Positions 10,036 to 20,699 of a stretch of 64,000 nt of DNA are shown one piece after another. Both the position numbers and the translations under genes were made by a program. This DNA is from Gonatopus flavifemur (Eukaryota; Arthropoda; Insecta; Hymenoptera; Dryinidae): positions 5,518,001 to 5,582,000 of the forward strand of contig JAFFJZ010000007.1 in the NCBI GenBank assembly GCA_018340375.1, in the 5' to 3' direction. Under the pieces are notes generated by a model, which had not been told where the DNA came from, made no database searches, and saw nothing but the letters and a program-made list of their open reading frames with translations. Each line of letters opens with the position of its first letter. Within the stretch, counting starts at the first letter, position 1.

Positions 10036-11323
10036 TCAGGTTGGCAACTAAGTAATTGCGGATTTCACTCATAGATGGTGTCAGTTGAATTTTCAGGTTT
10101 GCAGACGTAGTACAAATGTGAAACACATCTTGTTATTTGATAGTTGGCAATTCAGCTGTCAATCAGTAACAAAAGTTTTTTGATCGTTTGCGTAGTTTTC
10201 GTGTGGTGTTCGTTGAAAAATGGAAAATCAAAAGGAACATTTTCGTCATATTTTGCTTTTTTATTTCAGCGAAGGGAAAAACGCATTGCAGGCTCATAAA
10301 AAGTTATGTGCTGTTTATGGTGACGAACCCTTAAAAGAACGGCAGTGTCAAAATTGGTTTGCCAAATTTCGTTCTGGTGATTTTTCACTCAAAGATGAAA
10401 AACGCTCTGGTTGTCCAGTTGACGTTGATGACACCCTAATCAAAGCAATAATTGATTCGGATCGTCACAGTACAACACGTGAGATTGCAGAGGAACTTCA
10501 TGTACCACACACATGCATTGAAAATCACTTAAAACAACTTGGCTATGTTCAAAAACTCGAAACATGGGTTCCTCACGAACTGAAAGAAACGCATTTAACG
10601 CAACGCATTAACATCTGCGATTTGCTAAAGAAACGTAATGAAAATGATCCATTCTTAAAACGACTGATAACTGGTGATGAACAATGGGTCGTGTACAACA
10701 ATATCAAGCGGAAAAGATCGTGGAGCAGGCCAGGTGAACTAACTCGAACAACAGCAAAAGCTGATATTCATCAAAAGAAGGTTTTGTTATCAGTTTGGTG
10801 GGATTACAAAGGAATTATCTACTTTGAACTCTTACCACCCAACCGAACGATCAATTCTGATGTCTACATTGAACAACTAACGAAATTAAACAATGTAGTT
10901 GAAGAAAAGCGGCCCAAATTGACAAATCGAAAAGGTGTTGTATTCCATCATGACAATGCAGAGCCGCACACATCTTTGGTCACTCGGCAAAAATTATCGG
11001 AGCTTGGTTGGGATGTTTTGCCATACCCACCATATAGTCCTGACCTTGCACCATCTGATTACTTTTTGTTTCGATCTTTCCGAAACTCTTTAAATGGTAA
11101 AAATTTCAGTAATGATGATGATGTCAAATCGTACCTGATTCAGTTTTTCGCTGATAAAAACCAGGAGTTTTATGAACGTGGGATTATGATGCTACCTGAA
11201 AGATGGCAAAAGGTCATTGATCAAAATGGGCAATACATTACAGAATAAAGTTATTTAGTTCCATGAAAAAAGTGTCTTTGATTTTCTAACAAAAATCCGT
11301 AATTGCTTAGTTGCCAACCCAAT
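10036..11323 (+). mobile_element. Mariner (Tc1/mariner) element, complete
   Basis: A 1288-bp element with imperfect terminal inverted repeats of about 28 bp: GGTTGGCAACTAAG at the left and the complement CTTAGTTGCCAACC at the right. Both ends abut TA, the expected target duplication, but the left flank is a TA microsatellite, so the exact left base is uncertain. One intact transposase frame lies inside. Length and layout are those of a classical full-size mariner. Confidence 0.93.
10220..11248 (+). CDS. Mariner transposase, 342 aa
   Basis: Cut-and-paste transposase acting in the nucleus on its own terminal repeats. The N-terminal helix-turn-helix region (residues about 1-110) starts MENQKEHFRH, as is common for insect mariners. 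The catalytic triad is D153 (in TGDEQWV), D245 (in HHDNAEPH) and D280 (in YSPDLAPSDYF). There are 34 residues between the last two, the DD34D signature of mariner. WVPHEL is present near residue 116. The frame has no stop or frameshift and is the usual ~345-aa length. One oddity is that HDNAxPH has Glu where Arg is usual, next to a catalytic Asp. The start is the only Met that gives the full helix-turn-helix domain, about 180 bp inside the left repeat. The overall style resembles mellifera-subfamily mariners, but that subfamily call is from memory. Confidence 0.93.
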   Translation: MENQKEHFRHILLFYFSEGKNALQAHKKLCAVYGDEPLKERQCQNWFAKFRSGDFSLKDEKRSGCPVDVDDTLIKAIIDSDRHSTTREIAEELHVPHTCIENHLKQLGYVQKLETWVPHELKETHLTQRINICDLLKKRNENDPFLKRLITGDEQWVVYNNIKRKRSWSRPGELTRTTAKADIHQKKVLLSVWWDYKGIIYFELLPPNRTINSDVYIEQLTKLNNVVEEKRPKLTNRKGVVFHHDNAEPHTSLVTRQKLSELGWDVLPYPPYSPDLAPSDYFLFRSFRNSLNGKNFSNDDDVKSYLIQFFADKNQEFYERGIMMLPERWQKVIDQNGQYITE

Positions 11324-11509
11324 ATATAGATATAATGTTTCCATAGATCAACGTTTTTGGCGAAGCTAATATCTTATACAGTATCTTTTTCCTTGTCGCA
11401 CAAAACTATCTCTTTCTGCGCGCAGCAATTTAGGGAGTGCTCATTCCAGTATGTAAAATGTAGTTCAATGGTAAACTGTCGTGAATAGTGTGGAGTAGTG
11501 CATCCATCT

Positions 11510-11693
11510 CACTGATCTCTATGATACACTGGATAGCGGATAGTGCGATTCACTAGAAGAGCCGCCATATGTAGTTTGGGCGGAATGTATATAGATTCCA
11601 ATATACATTTCGCCCAAACTACATATAGCGCTCTTCTATTGGTCTTCAGCAAAATTGAACTATCCGCTATCCAGTGTATTATAGAGATCAGTG
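11510..11693. mobile_element. hAT-like MITE, second copy
   Basis: Ends CACTGATC and GATCAGTG with arms through GATACACTGGATAGCGG. Flanked by the 8-bp duplication ATCCATCT (11502-11509 and 11694-11701). Same family as 6819-7060, with a different target. The centre contains an inner inverted repeat around ATGTAGTTTGGGCG. Confidence 0.85.
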
Positions 11694-11974
11694 ATCCATC
11701 TGTTTTTTGGCAGGGGGGTGTAACTCAAAGTTATAAAAGTAAAATAGATTTGGACCGATTTCTGCGCCCTCTTAAACGGGTTCTTTAATGTGAACTAAAA
11801 ATCAATATGGCGCACTCTTTGGCTTGCTTTGGCTAGAGTTTCCAATTTTATTGAATGAAGTGAGATTGAGGTGAAAAATTACTTGTGGGATAATCAAATC
11901 GTGAAAACGGCATACATTTTTGAAATTAATGCTTTTTAATTATATATAATGATGAAATTTCGTTATTTCCAGCT

Positions 11975-12207
11975 CGTTTTTCAAAATGGTTTCGGTTTAT
12001 CATCTCTTTTTGCTTAACTTCGTGTGTTTATTACTCGTGTGTATACACGTACTTCATCCCGAGAGGTTGTTTCTTTGTTCTCATATTATTTACATTTGGA
12101 TGAGAAAGTTGCTTGGCAACAAGATTTTCTTGTTTCTATTTATTGAACATAATAGGAACTTATTTGTATCGCAATATTATTTAGTTGTGATAAATCACGA
12201 GATCACC
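11975..12207 (+). promoter_or_regulatory. Conserved leader upstream of gene copy A
   Basis: The DNA before the copy A start resembles that before copy B (about 14440-14670), including TATTATTTAGT(G/T)..GA and GAGATCA(C/T)CATG at the start codon. Copy C keeps a weaker version before 32936 (AAGATTATCATG). An upstream in-frame Met at 11986 would add a hydrophobic stretch, but it is not conserved as protein, so this is more likely 5' UTR and promoter. No TATA box is assigned. Confidence 0.4.
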
Positions 12208-13347
12208 ATGTCTGATCACGAAGAAATCCTATTCGAAGATGACGAAATACTGGATGGTTTTGAACAAAACTTCGAATACTTGAACGTCGAAAACCCAATG
12301 GAACTGTGTACTCCTTCTGAGGATTTGGACAACGTTAAATTTTTCGATAATACCGTGTAGGTACTTCATATTTGTGATTCAAATTATCATAAAATGGAAT
12401 CATTTGTAAATGTTTTGAATATTTCTCGATGTCTATTTTAATGAAAAGATTTAGATATGGTCGGATAATTTTGTTATTTTCATGACTACGTCTAGAAACA
12501 CCCAAGAGTCTCTCTAGACGTAGCCTATTTTTATTGCTGATAATGTGAGAAAATGAATGCATAGAATCGAAAATTTCAATGATAAACGTTGAATGTTTCA
12601 AAACGTATAGTAAAATTGGTATATTCAGCATTTAAAATTGCAACTTTAACTATTACTTTCTCTATAGAATTTGTAATTTTTTGTATTTCCCTGTACGAAT
12701 TCATTCAACAACCTTTCTTGTCTTTCATTCCATTTCAAGATTTTAAAGAACAAATGTATCATTCCACAGAAATAGTTGGTTTTGTAGATAATATTGAAGC
12801 TCCGCGTTTGGTCGGAAAAAACCAAGAGTATAAGATTCTCAAGTTTCTTCTCAACAATAATTCTGGTCGTCGAGTGCAAATTTCCATATGGAATGAAGAT
12901 GTATCACGATATGAACCCATGATTAAAACTAACTATGTGAGTATTTCTGTATACTGAGTATTCATTATTTTATAGTTTTGTGGAAGAACTTATGTGTAAT
13001 TCATATTTATAAATATTATTACATAAGAACCTAATTATTTCCTACAGATTGTTCATATTGATGGTGGCCAAGCCAAGCAAGTTGTGTCCAAATTTAACCG
13101 TGGAAATGTTCCTTATGATATTATTATTCGATCAAATACCATCATAAATATATTAGGAAAAGTAAATTTAAAAGAAAACGAAAGAGATATCATCTCAATG
13201 AATTTAAAAGACGTTTTATCACCTACGACATATATTAGTGAGTACGATTTCTTATAATAATATTAATTATAGATTTTTGACTCACAGCTCAATCAACCCT
13301 CGGCTTATAAATTGGGATTTAGTACCGATGACACCTAATTTACGTAC

Positions 13348-13380
<33 letters not shown>

Positions 13381-13760
13381 GTTACAGAAGTTGAAGGATA
13401 CGTAAAGTCCGAATTTTTCGCAATCGATTGTCCATTAACCAAGTCATTGATTGGATGCGGTTCTATTACCGACGGTGAATATAAATTTGGAATTCACATA
13501 TGCGATTTCGATAATTCTTTCAATATTTATAAAGGAGACAAAGTATCTGTTATTGGCATGATGCAAACTCAGGGTAAAATTTTCGATTTTTATAATGAAG
13601 AAGAATCATTTATTCGAATCTTATCTATTTTTTTCTTTCTTATTCTTGAACAGTGGCACCAGCCTACATGAAAGTGATCAATATGAAGGATGTAACGAAA
13701 TTACCTGAAAAAATGGACATATTTCAAGTATTCAAAGGAAATAGAAGTCCTGTAAAATAA
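12208..13760 (+). CDS. RPA70-like OB-fold protein, tandem copy A (five exons)
   Basis: Predicted exons: 12208-12356, about 12769-12936, 13048-13237, 13388-13573, 13654-13760, giving about 266 aa. Exon 1 encodes a very acidic stretch (MSDHEEILFEDDE..). Exons 2-3 form one OB fold resembling RPA70 DNA-binding domain A: SGRRVQISIWNEDV, then EPMIKTN, then KFNRGNVPYDIIIRSNT match the family's G-I-x-A-x-x-F-N-E, P-L-I-x-x-N and Y-E-x-x-F-x-N spacing. Exon 4 encodes a second smaller domain with IGCGSITDGEYKFGIHI and GDKVSVIGMMQT. Exon 5 adds a short tail, and AATAAA overlaps the stop. Copy C supports the exon borders of exons 3-5. The role would be single-stranded DNA binding in the nucleus (inferred). 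Oddity: the exon-2 acceptor used by B and C (TTTTAG before A-GAA) reads CCACA here, and the nearest AG is in the wrong phase. Copy A may therefore be broken, or start at Met 12754. No known name is recognised. Confidence 0.6.
12484..12525. repeat. Small hairpin in intron 1 of copy A
   Basis: GACTACGTCTAGA pairs with TCTAGACGTAGCC around a short centre. It is a relict-size relative of 5926-6000, placed where copies B and C carry larger inverted-repeat elements. Confidence 0.7.
13351..13380 (+). repeat. (ATT)n microsatellite before exon 4 of copy A
   Basis: About ten ATT units run directly into the GTTACAG acceptor of exon 4, so the microsatellite supplies the T-rich tract of this splice site. 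Copy C has ordinary sequence with TTATTATTACAG at the same place. Confidence 0.9.
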
Positions 13761-13980
13761 ACGAATATGTGGAAGGTTCATAATTTAAGCTACTTATCTC
13801 TTTTGAGTATAATCTTGAAAGTGAAAAACAAAATAATTTTCTCAATACACATAACCTAATTCATATACATCAACAATAAGGTTGGAAGAACAATGTGTTG
13901 GAATAAATTAAGAGAAAAAAATAATTTCCAAAAGATTTGAAGGCAGGTTGGTGATGTCTTTTTATGAAATAAAATTGAGG

Positions 13981-14351
13981 GCACTCAAGCACTGAAAGGA
14001 GCGAGTCGAACTTTGCGCCAACTTGTTTCATAAAATATGTGTTCAACCGAAATTTTTAGAGAATGATGATAAAATTCATGACTAGGATTAGACTCTAAAT
14101 GTAAGTTTCAGTATTTCACTTATTTTTTAGCGGAGATAAGAAGATTTTTCAAATAATAACTTCCAACTGTCAAAAATTTTTTTTAATTTCATTTCCTAAT
14201 ATTTGCTAACCATGAAGGAACCCAAATTTGTATTTAGAGCCTAATCCCAAGAATGCATTCAATTATTATCGATTTCAAATTCAAATTTATTGAGTAATTC
14301 GTGTAAAGACTTGGCGCAAAATTTTACCTGCTCCTGCTGTTACTTGAGTGT
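13981..14351. repeat. Imperfect inverted-repeat element, about 370 bp
   Basis: GCACTCAAGC..GGAGCG..TTTGCGCCAA pairs with TTGGCGCAAAATTTTACC..TTGAGTGTC. Inner sequences GGATTAGACTCTAAAT and ATTTAGAGCCTAATCC are a second matching pair. It fills most of the space between copies A and B. Confidence 0.7.
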
Positions 14352-14880
14352 CTTTAAGAAGAAAAATTATTCATAATATGATCAGATCATACACATGAAA
14401 TATATATTATTTATATTAGTTTTTGATTGCAACAACGAATTTTCAATATCTGATTCGTTTTTCACAATTGTACCGGTTTTTCGCTAGCTTTTGTTTATTT
14501 CTCTCGTTATGCTTTTATTTTATATACATCGTACAAAGAGATCGAATGATGCGATTGCTTGCCAACGACAGTATTTTGTTTTCATTGAATACGAAATTCG
14601 ATTTATACTACAGTAAATATTTGCAATAATTCATTATTTAGTGACCATAAGTCAAGATTGTGAGATCATCATGGCTCAAAACGTGCGAAATCAAGTGAGA
14701 AATAATGTTGTATTCGATGGTGACGAAAATGTAATCGCAGATCCACAGGACTTCTATACCCCGTCTGAAGAATTGGATAATGTTGAATTGAATACCGCGA
14801 TGTAAGTAATTCTCAATTCTATTTTGGATTATTATAATATGAGATGATAACATGTCAATATAATTAAATATGTAAAGAAG

Positions 14881-15292
14881 GCTCTGTCTGAAGATACGTT
14901 AGCCCGTTTCTAATTTCAAAGTTCGAATTCACGTGGATATAGCTCGTATAACACCGGGAATTTCTATATTGCCTCTACGCTGCCTCTACGTGGAATTTTT
15001 GTTCATCCATCTTGTATCCACGTCTACCATTTATCTACGTAGAGTCCCGAAGATGCTACGGGAACATCGGTGATTGTACAAACACATGAGAAATTTCTCG
15101 TGTATTGAATTGAGAATTCGAGCCAAGCGAAAATATTTGCATATCTAGGTCTCAAAAAATTCGAGACAAAGGAAATTTCATCTGTTTATAGAAAATCTCT
15201 CAAGAATTAACTATGTCTACAAGAATTTGGAAATTTCACGTGTCTTGAATTTGAAAATTGGAGACAGGTTAGCATGTTCCTAAACAGGGCTC
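14881..15292. repeat. GGCTCTGTCT-family MITE in intron 1 of copy B
   Basis: The left arm GCTCTGTCTGAAGATACGTTAG and the right arm CTAACATGCTAACCTG-type complement end at AGGGCTCTC. The inner part includes CACGTGGATATAG. It lies 80 bp after the exon-1 donor. The same family lies about 40 bp after the copy C exon-1 donor (33113-33393), on the same side. Confidence 0.75.
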
Positions 15293-16352
15293 TCAAAGAA
15301 TTCCATTCGAATGAAAATTTTAAAAGGAGGTCAAATAATTTCATACGAAAAATCTTGAATGATCCATTACTATTTTCACTTTATCAGAACCTATTTCAAT
15401 GCAAAATTAGTTCATCAACTTTTGTATTTTCACATTGACTTTGTTTATAGTTGGAATCATCAAAATTCCAGAGAAAATTATAAACAATATTTATTGTAAA
15501 TTACTTACCTCAAAATTGAAAAATTACAATTTTTTGTGAAAATGTTATGTTCAGGATAGGAAAATTAAAATTTCATTGTCAAAATTTTATAATCTGCATT
15601 GTAATATCATATCATTTTGTAAACTGTTCACCTACACAGCAACACAGTTCCAGAAAAATTCTTGACGAATTCATATTGAACACAATCAGTTCAATAAGAA
15701 TTTTTTATGATTTCTTCTGGAGTTGTGGTGCTGTTTGGGCATGTTTAGCATAGGGAACTTTATTACCTATGTTCAGTAGAGATAATTCATAAAATTCTGT
15801 GATATTACAATGTGTCCATACAGTACAACTCATACAGAATGCTGGTCCTGGTGTGGTCGTAAAGAATTTTTTATGAATTCATCATAGGATTCTTCAAGAG
15901 TTCTTATTTTGACCGTTCAGAATCAATACTTCATGAATCTTTGGCATTTGAAAAAAATTTTCGAAAAGTTATCAAAAATTCATTATGAATTTTTTCGGAC
16001 CTGACGGAATGGGAGTTTTTTTGAAACATGCTTGTGCTGTTTGGAAAGAGTGTCTATCAAGATCTCTTGTTATGTGACTAATAATGAGTTGAATATGACA
16101 TCAATGTAGCTGGAATGAACTTTTTATGAATAACTTATTGTTCAAAAAGAACTCATATTGCGATTTCATTATGAACTTTTTGAGCATTCAATACGTTTTC
16201 GTTTTGAATTCATTGAATTTATATTGAAATAATTGTTAATTGCATACCAGGGATTATTCAAGGGGTTTTTGAGAAGTCTTCTTCGTGAATCATACATGTT
16301 TAGTGTACGGGACTTCATCACTTACACTGAGTCTACATAGTTTTGTACAAAT
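15293..16352. other. Intron 1 of copy B, unassigned part
   Basis: AT-rich intronic sequence with recurring ATGAATT and CAAGAGTTC words similar to repeats at 34190-34395 and 48445-48625. No coding exon is seen. Confidence 0.45.
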
Positions 16353-17222
16353 GAAGGCCTGGATTTAATAACTCGCTGAGCGCTCGAAAACATGAAAAAG
16401 TATTGTCCAAGCTATAATTTTTAGCGTGAAAAAAAAAGTTGGAATTTCGAAAAACAAAAAATACTGGGTGATAGGTCTTGAAGAATCAACCCAAGTCTCT
16501 ATTTGTCATTCTTTTCTAGGATCGATAGTTTTGATGAGAAAAAAATAAAATTGCACATTTTTTTCTACCTTAAATCATTATTTTCCAACATTAAATTCGT
16601 TCGATCTCATTCATTTTTCGAAGAATCAAAATAAAACTTACAGATTCTGATTCGTGAAATTCCAAGGAAGACGACAGTGTTTGAAAAAATTGTAAAAGTT
16701 AATAACAAATGATTTTTTAATCCGAAGTGAAACTCATGTTTTCCACGCTTTGCATTGAAAAAGTGGTGGGGGAAGTATGAGCTACAAAAAACTTCCAGCG
16801 ACAAAGTTGTTCGCTAGTGTATGGACTAACTTTGTGGAAAATTTCAAAGCGAATGGGTTATTACTTTGGAAAATACAGCGATTTATTTACAAGCGCTTAA
16901 CCCTTATTAGTGATGATTCTCACGTAGTTGCAGGTTGAATATGAGAGGCTACACGAAACATCATGTCCACCCGAATCCAAATATCGAACTACTTCCGCAA
17001 AATTCATGTCCCATTCTCAGTTATAAACAATTTGATTGTTCAAGACGTGTTTATACCAAAAAGTTCGGTATTTGAGGAGGATAATCGTTCGGGTACAAAA
17101 AGTTCTGCATTTCTCGGGGAGAGATTATCTATTCAACTCTTTCCTCAATATTTATTTGGATCATTCATTTGAATAATTCATCAAGAATTGAGTGAGTAAT
17201 TTTCGCATTTTTATTACAAAAC
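16353..17222. repeat. Left terminal inverted repeat of the 4.35-kb transposon
   Basis: Complementary to 19790-20699. It contains a 69-codon open frame (16963-17172, starting MSTRIQISNYF) that is also present, in an 81-codon form, in the right arm. Confidence 0.88.
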
Positions 17223-17418
17223 ATTCTACAAAGTTTGGAATTTTTATTATCTTACATAATTACATAAATTGAAGTATAACATAGATTTCTTTTACATGCA
17301 ATTTCTTATTCTTTTTCGAAAAAATGTTTTTGTATTTTGTTTTTCCTGGAATTCTTTCTTCGCAGTCCACTCTTTTATAAAGTTCTTTTAGATGTTTTTC
17401 TGCCTATCGGTTTTATCA

Positions 17419-18954
17419 TCATTTTATCAAAGCTTTATCGAAAAAATTATTGAAAAAATTATTCCCTTCCGAACTCAAGTAAGGCATCAATGCTTTAACG
17501 TCGTTTATTTTCTCTTTTGTTAATCCAATCCTGTCGGCTGATTCAGTAGTGAGTAATTCATCGAATTCAATGTGCGATACTAACTTATGTTCCGTCGGTG
17601 CCCCATTGTAAGTATTAAAAATTTGTACGTGATTATTTGGATAGTAAATGATTTTCACAGGTTTACTTATTTGTAATTTTTTCGGCACATCCACTTTCTT
17701 CGGAAGGAGAGTTTCAAAATTTTTCACGATGCAGTCGGTTTCTCTAATCACTGTGAATGGCGGATTCCTCGCACTCTCTATCAACCGAATGTAGTCATCT
17801 TGCGTTTCTATTGTTTCCATTTTTTTCTTCTTCTGACCATACGAACCAAAGTTGCGATCACAAGAGCAATAAGAATGACCACGAACCGGATATACATGAT
17901 GGATTTCAACTTGTAATTTTTTTGATAACATCGACAGAAAAGTGAATATTAAATAATTTTTATTTTGCCCCCCGCATCCATCCGAAAACAAGTATATTTT
18001 GTCATAATAATCAATCTTGAGTTCTTTTTGTATGGTATCCCAAAGAAAATTACACACAGTGTTTGCTCCTTTTTTCAAGTTGCCTTCCATGAAAAAATAC
18101 ATATAGCTTCTCTTATGATTACTAAGACCATGTACATTAAAAATATTCAGCCAAATAAGTCGACGGTAAAATTGTTCAGAGACAGGAATTTTTGGCAAAG
18201 GCAAGTTTTGGCCGAAATCAAATTCTAGACATAGAACATTTGGTTCAGCCAACATAGCTTTCTTCAGAATTTTATGTTCCTCTACACTTTTCTTATGGTT
18301 TTCTAATTCAATATTAACTTTATCGCTATTCCTGTGCTCAAAACAAAAATCACAGACGTCAGTGCGAGGTTTGGAGAAAGTAAAATCAACTTGATGATTG
18401 AAATATTTATAATAAGTTGATTCTTTAATTGGAGGACTTGAATCACCTGTTTTGTTCTTATAATATTCAATGAATAATTTGTATAAGGTAGATATATTCA
18501 AGTCCGAATGATCAAAATACTTCAAAGAAGAACTTTCACGACCATAGTGTGAATCAGAATGTGGGATACATAAACAATGTTCATAGATCATGTTTTTCAA
18601 ATCATTGGATAAAAGAATACGGTGATTAATTTTGCCGCGATTATCTTGCGAAGTCTTACCCTCAAGAATTTTCTTTTGCACACTTGAAAATCTACCTCTC
18701 TGAATATTCAATAAAAGACATAGAAAATTTTGACAAACAGGTACGTTTCCGTACATAGAAACGAAATAATAAGACCATGAATTAACTGTTTTTTCAGCGT
18801 TTTCGTTCGGACTTGAAGATGTTTTTTTCATTGTTTGTTGCAGTAAAATATTTTGTGGATTGTAATCTTCAGAAGACCAAAACGAGGTGTAGAATTCGTG
18901 TTGATGTGATCCGCTGATGTTGCGAAAACATTCTTTCTTATAGCAGAACATCAC
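17419..18954 (-). CDS. Putative transposase (DUF7869-like), 511 aa
   Basis: Product of the long-inverted-repeat transposon. It resembles an insect and animal family I know as DUF7869-containing uncharacterized proteins; its transposase role is inferred from its position. Visible blocks: an N-terminal FCYKKECF and SEDYNPQNILL; a probable zinc knuckle DVCDFC at residues 199-204; then three conserved acidic sites, EFDFGQNLPLPKI (D246), FSDGCGGQNKN (D325) and RGHSYCSCDRNFG (D366). These would suit a DDE/D-type RNase H-like core, though that catalytic reading is not proven. The frame is intact and starts at a Met just before the first conserved Cys block. The 0.8 kb between this start and the right terminal repeat may be leader sequence. 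Confidence 0.75.
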   Translation of the reverse strand: MMFCYKKECFRNISGSHQHEFYTSFWSSEDYNPQNILLQQTMKKTSSSPNENAEKTVNSWSYYFVSMYGNVPVCQNFLCLLLNIQRGRFSSVQKKILEGKTSQDNRGKINHRILLSNDLKNMIYEHCLCIPHSDSHYGRESSSLKYFDHSDLNISTLYKLFIEYYKNKTGDSSPPIKESTYYKYFNHQVDFTFSKPRTDVCDFCFEHRNSDKVNIELENHKKSVEEHKILKKAMLAEPNVLCLEFDFGQNLPLPKIPVSEQFYRRLIWLNIFNVHGLSNHKRSYMYFFMEGNLKKGANTVCNFLWDTIQKELKIDYYDKIYLFSDGCGGQNKNYLIFTFLSMLSKKLQVEIHHVYPVRGHSYCSCDRNFGSYGQKKKKMETIETQDDYIRLIESARNPPFTVIRETDCIVKNFETLLPKKVDVPKKLQISKPVKIIYYPNNHVQIFNTYNGAPTEHKLVSHIEFDELLTTESADRIGLTKEKINDVKALMPYLSSEGNNFFNNFFDKALIK

Positions 18955-19789
18955 GGGCTAAAATACCTTTGCTGGGACCACGTTTTTTGAGCTTGATATA
19001 TATTCTTTTCCCTGTTGAATAATTAATACATATACTTGATAAAAATGAAATTCATGATACGACCGATTACTCTATTTGAAAAGTCCAATATGGTCCAATA
19101 GAAACTTATAGACTCTGTGACAACACGACACGGGTTTCTAAAAGAAATTTTGTTTTCCACCGGCACTTATCCCATTCCTCTGATTGCACAAATAAATATC
19201 AATAGAATGTTGTCTCTCACACAAAACTTAATGAAAATCCAATAGTGGTTGTGACGAAACGATACGACAAATCTGCAGTAAACTATTGGAATCCATAAAA
19301 TGACACCTATTACTTTCTATTAGAGCTCATGCATACAGCATTATACCATAAATCAATCATTTTCAGAAATAGCATACTTCATTTCTTAAAACTTTTCTTT
19401 TATTATTCTTCCAACTACTTTCATCTCTCGTCCTTTTTCTGCCAGTTCGCGCATGATTTTCTCCTGACATTTTTCACCAACGATAATATAATGGATAACA
19501 ATAAAGTATTACGACAGATTCAAATATTGTATCGATAACGGATTATATTTCTTCAATGATGCACGTTGTACATAACAAACTGCACAATAAAACACATCTA
19601 TAACGTCACCAAGCAGTTGAATCTTCAGAATCATAAACAAAGCACCGGAACATCGGACACGTGTGTTTTGAAACAAATGAATCCGATCAGCCTTCTCCTA
19701 CTCCCTCACCCGGGTCGAAAAATTGAAACTATTTTCATCCTCGTAGTTTTGTAATGTTTTTTTAGCACAGAAATAGCGACAAAGTCAAG

Positions 19790-20699
19790 GTTTTGTAATA
19801 AAACTTGAAAAATTACACACTCGATTCTTGATGAATTATTCAAATGAATGATCCAAATAAATATTGAGGAAAGAGTTGAATAGATAATCTCTCCCCGAGA
19901 AATGCAGAACTTTTTGTACCCGAACGATTATCCTCCTCAAATACCGAACTTTTTGGTATAAACACGTCTTGAACAATCAAATTGTTTATAACTGAGAATG
20001 GGACATGAATTTTGCAGAAGTAGTTCGATATTTGGATTCTCCAACTCAAGAAATATAAACTTACGGTGAAAAGTCGGGTGGACATGATGTTTCGTGTAGC
20101 CTCTCATATTCAACCTGCAACTACGTGAGAATCATCACTAATAAGGGTTACGCGCTTGTAAATAAATCGCTGTATTTTCCAAAGTAATAACCCAATCGAC
20201 TTGAAATTTTCCACAAAGTTAGTCCATACACTAGCGAACAACTTTGTCGCTGGAAGTTTTTTGTAGCTCATACTTCCCCCACCACTTTTTCAATGCAAAG
20301 CGTGGAAAACATGAGTTTCACTTCGGATTAAAAAATCAATCATTTGTTATTAACTTTTACAATTTTTTCAAACACTGTCGTCTTCCTTGGAATTTCACGA
20401 ATCAGAATCTGTAAGTTTTATTTTGATTCTTCGGAAAATGAATGAGATCGAACGAATTTAATGTTGGAAAATAATGATTTAAGGTGGAAAAAAATGTGCA
20501 ATTTTATTTTTTTTTCATCAAAACTATCGATCCTAGAGAAGAATGACAAATAGAGACTTGGGTTGATTTTCCAAGACCTATCACCCAGTATTTTTTGTTT
20601 TTCGAAATTCCAACTTTTTTTTTCACGCTAAAAATTATAGCTTGGACAATACTTTTTCATGTTTTCGAGCGCTCAGCGAGTTATTAAATCCAGGCCTTC
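19790..20699. repeat. Right terminal inverted repeat of the 4.35-kb transposon
   Basis: Reverse complement of 16353-17222. It holds an extra ~37-bp segment with CACCGTAAGTTTATATTTC. An 81-codon frame on the minus strand (19840-20085) reads towards the transposase and could be a 5' exon or merely repeat-derived. Confidence 0.88.

Larger units (their letters stand above)
16353..20699 (-). mobile_element. DNA transposon with ~0.9-kb inverted repeats, 4347 bp
   Basis: Both ends begin GAAGGCCTGGATTTAATAAC and are flanked by AAAT (16349-16352 and 20700-20703), a 4-bp target duplication. The terminal repeats run about 870 bp (16353-17222) and 910 bp (19790-20699), unusually long. They differ mainly by a ~37-bp segment present only in the right arm, near 20040-20080. 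One intact 511-aa frame on the minus strand lies between them. A 4-bp duplication is compatible with the Sola superfamily, but the assignment is not secured from sequence alone. The element sits in intron 1 of RPA-like copy B, ending about 50 bp before exon 2. Confidence 0.85.

Noticed and set aside
12335..12631. 98-codon minus-strand frame
   Set aside because: Antisense to exon 1 and intron 1 of RPA-like copy A; no family features.
13447..13671. Reading exon 4 of copy A straight through without the last intron
   Set aside because: Copy C shows the same phase-1 donor and a matching last exon (TYLRVKDM against AYMKVINM), so splicing explains both copies better.
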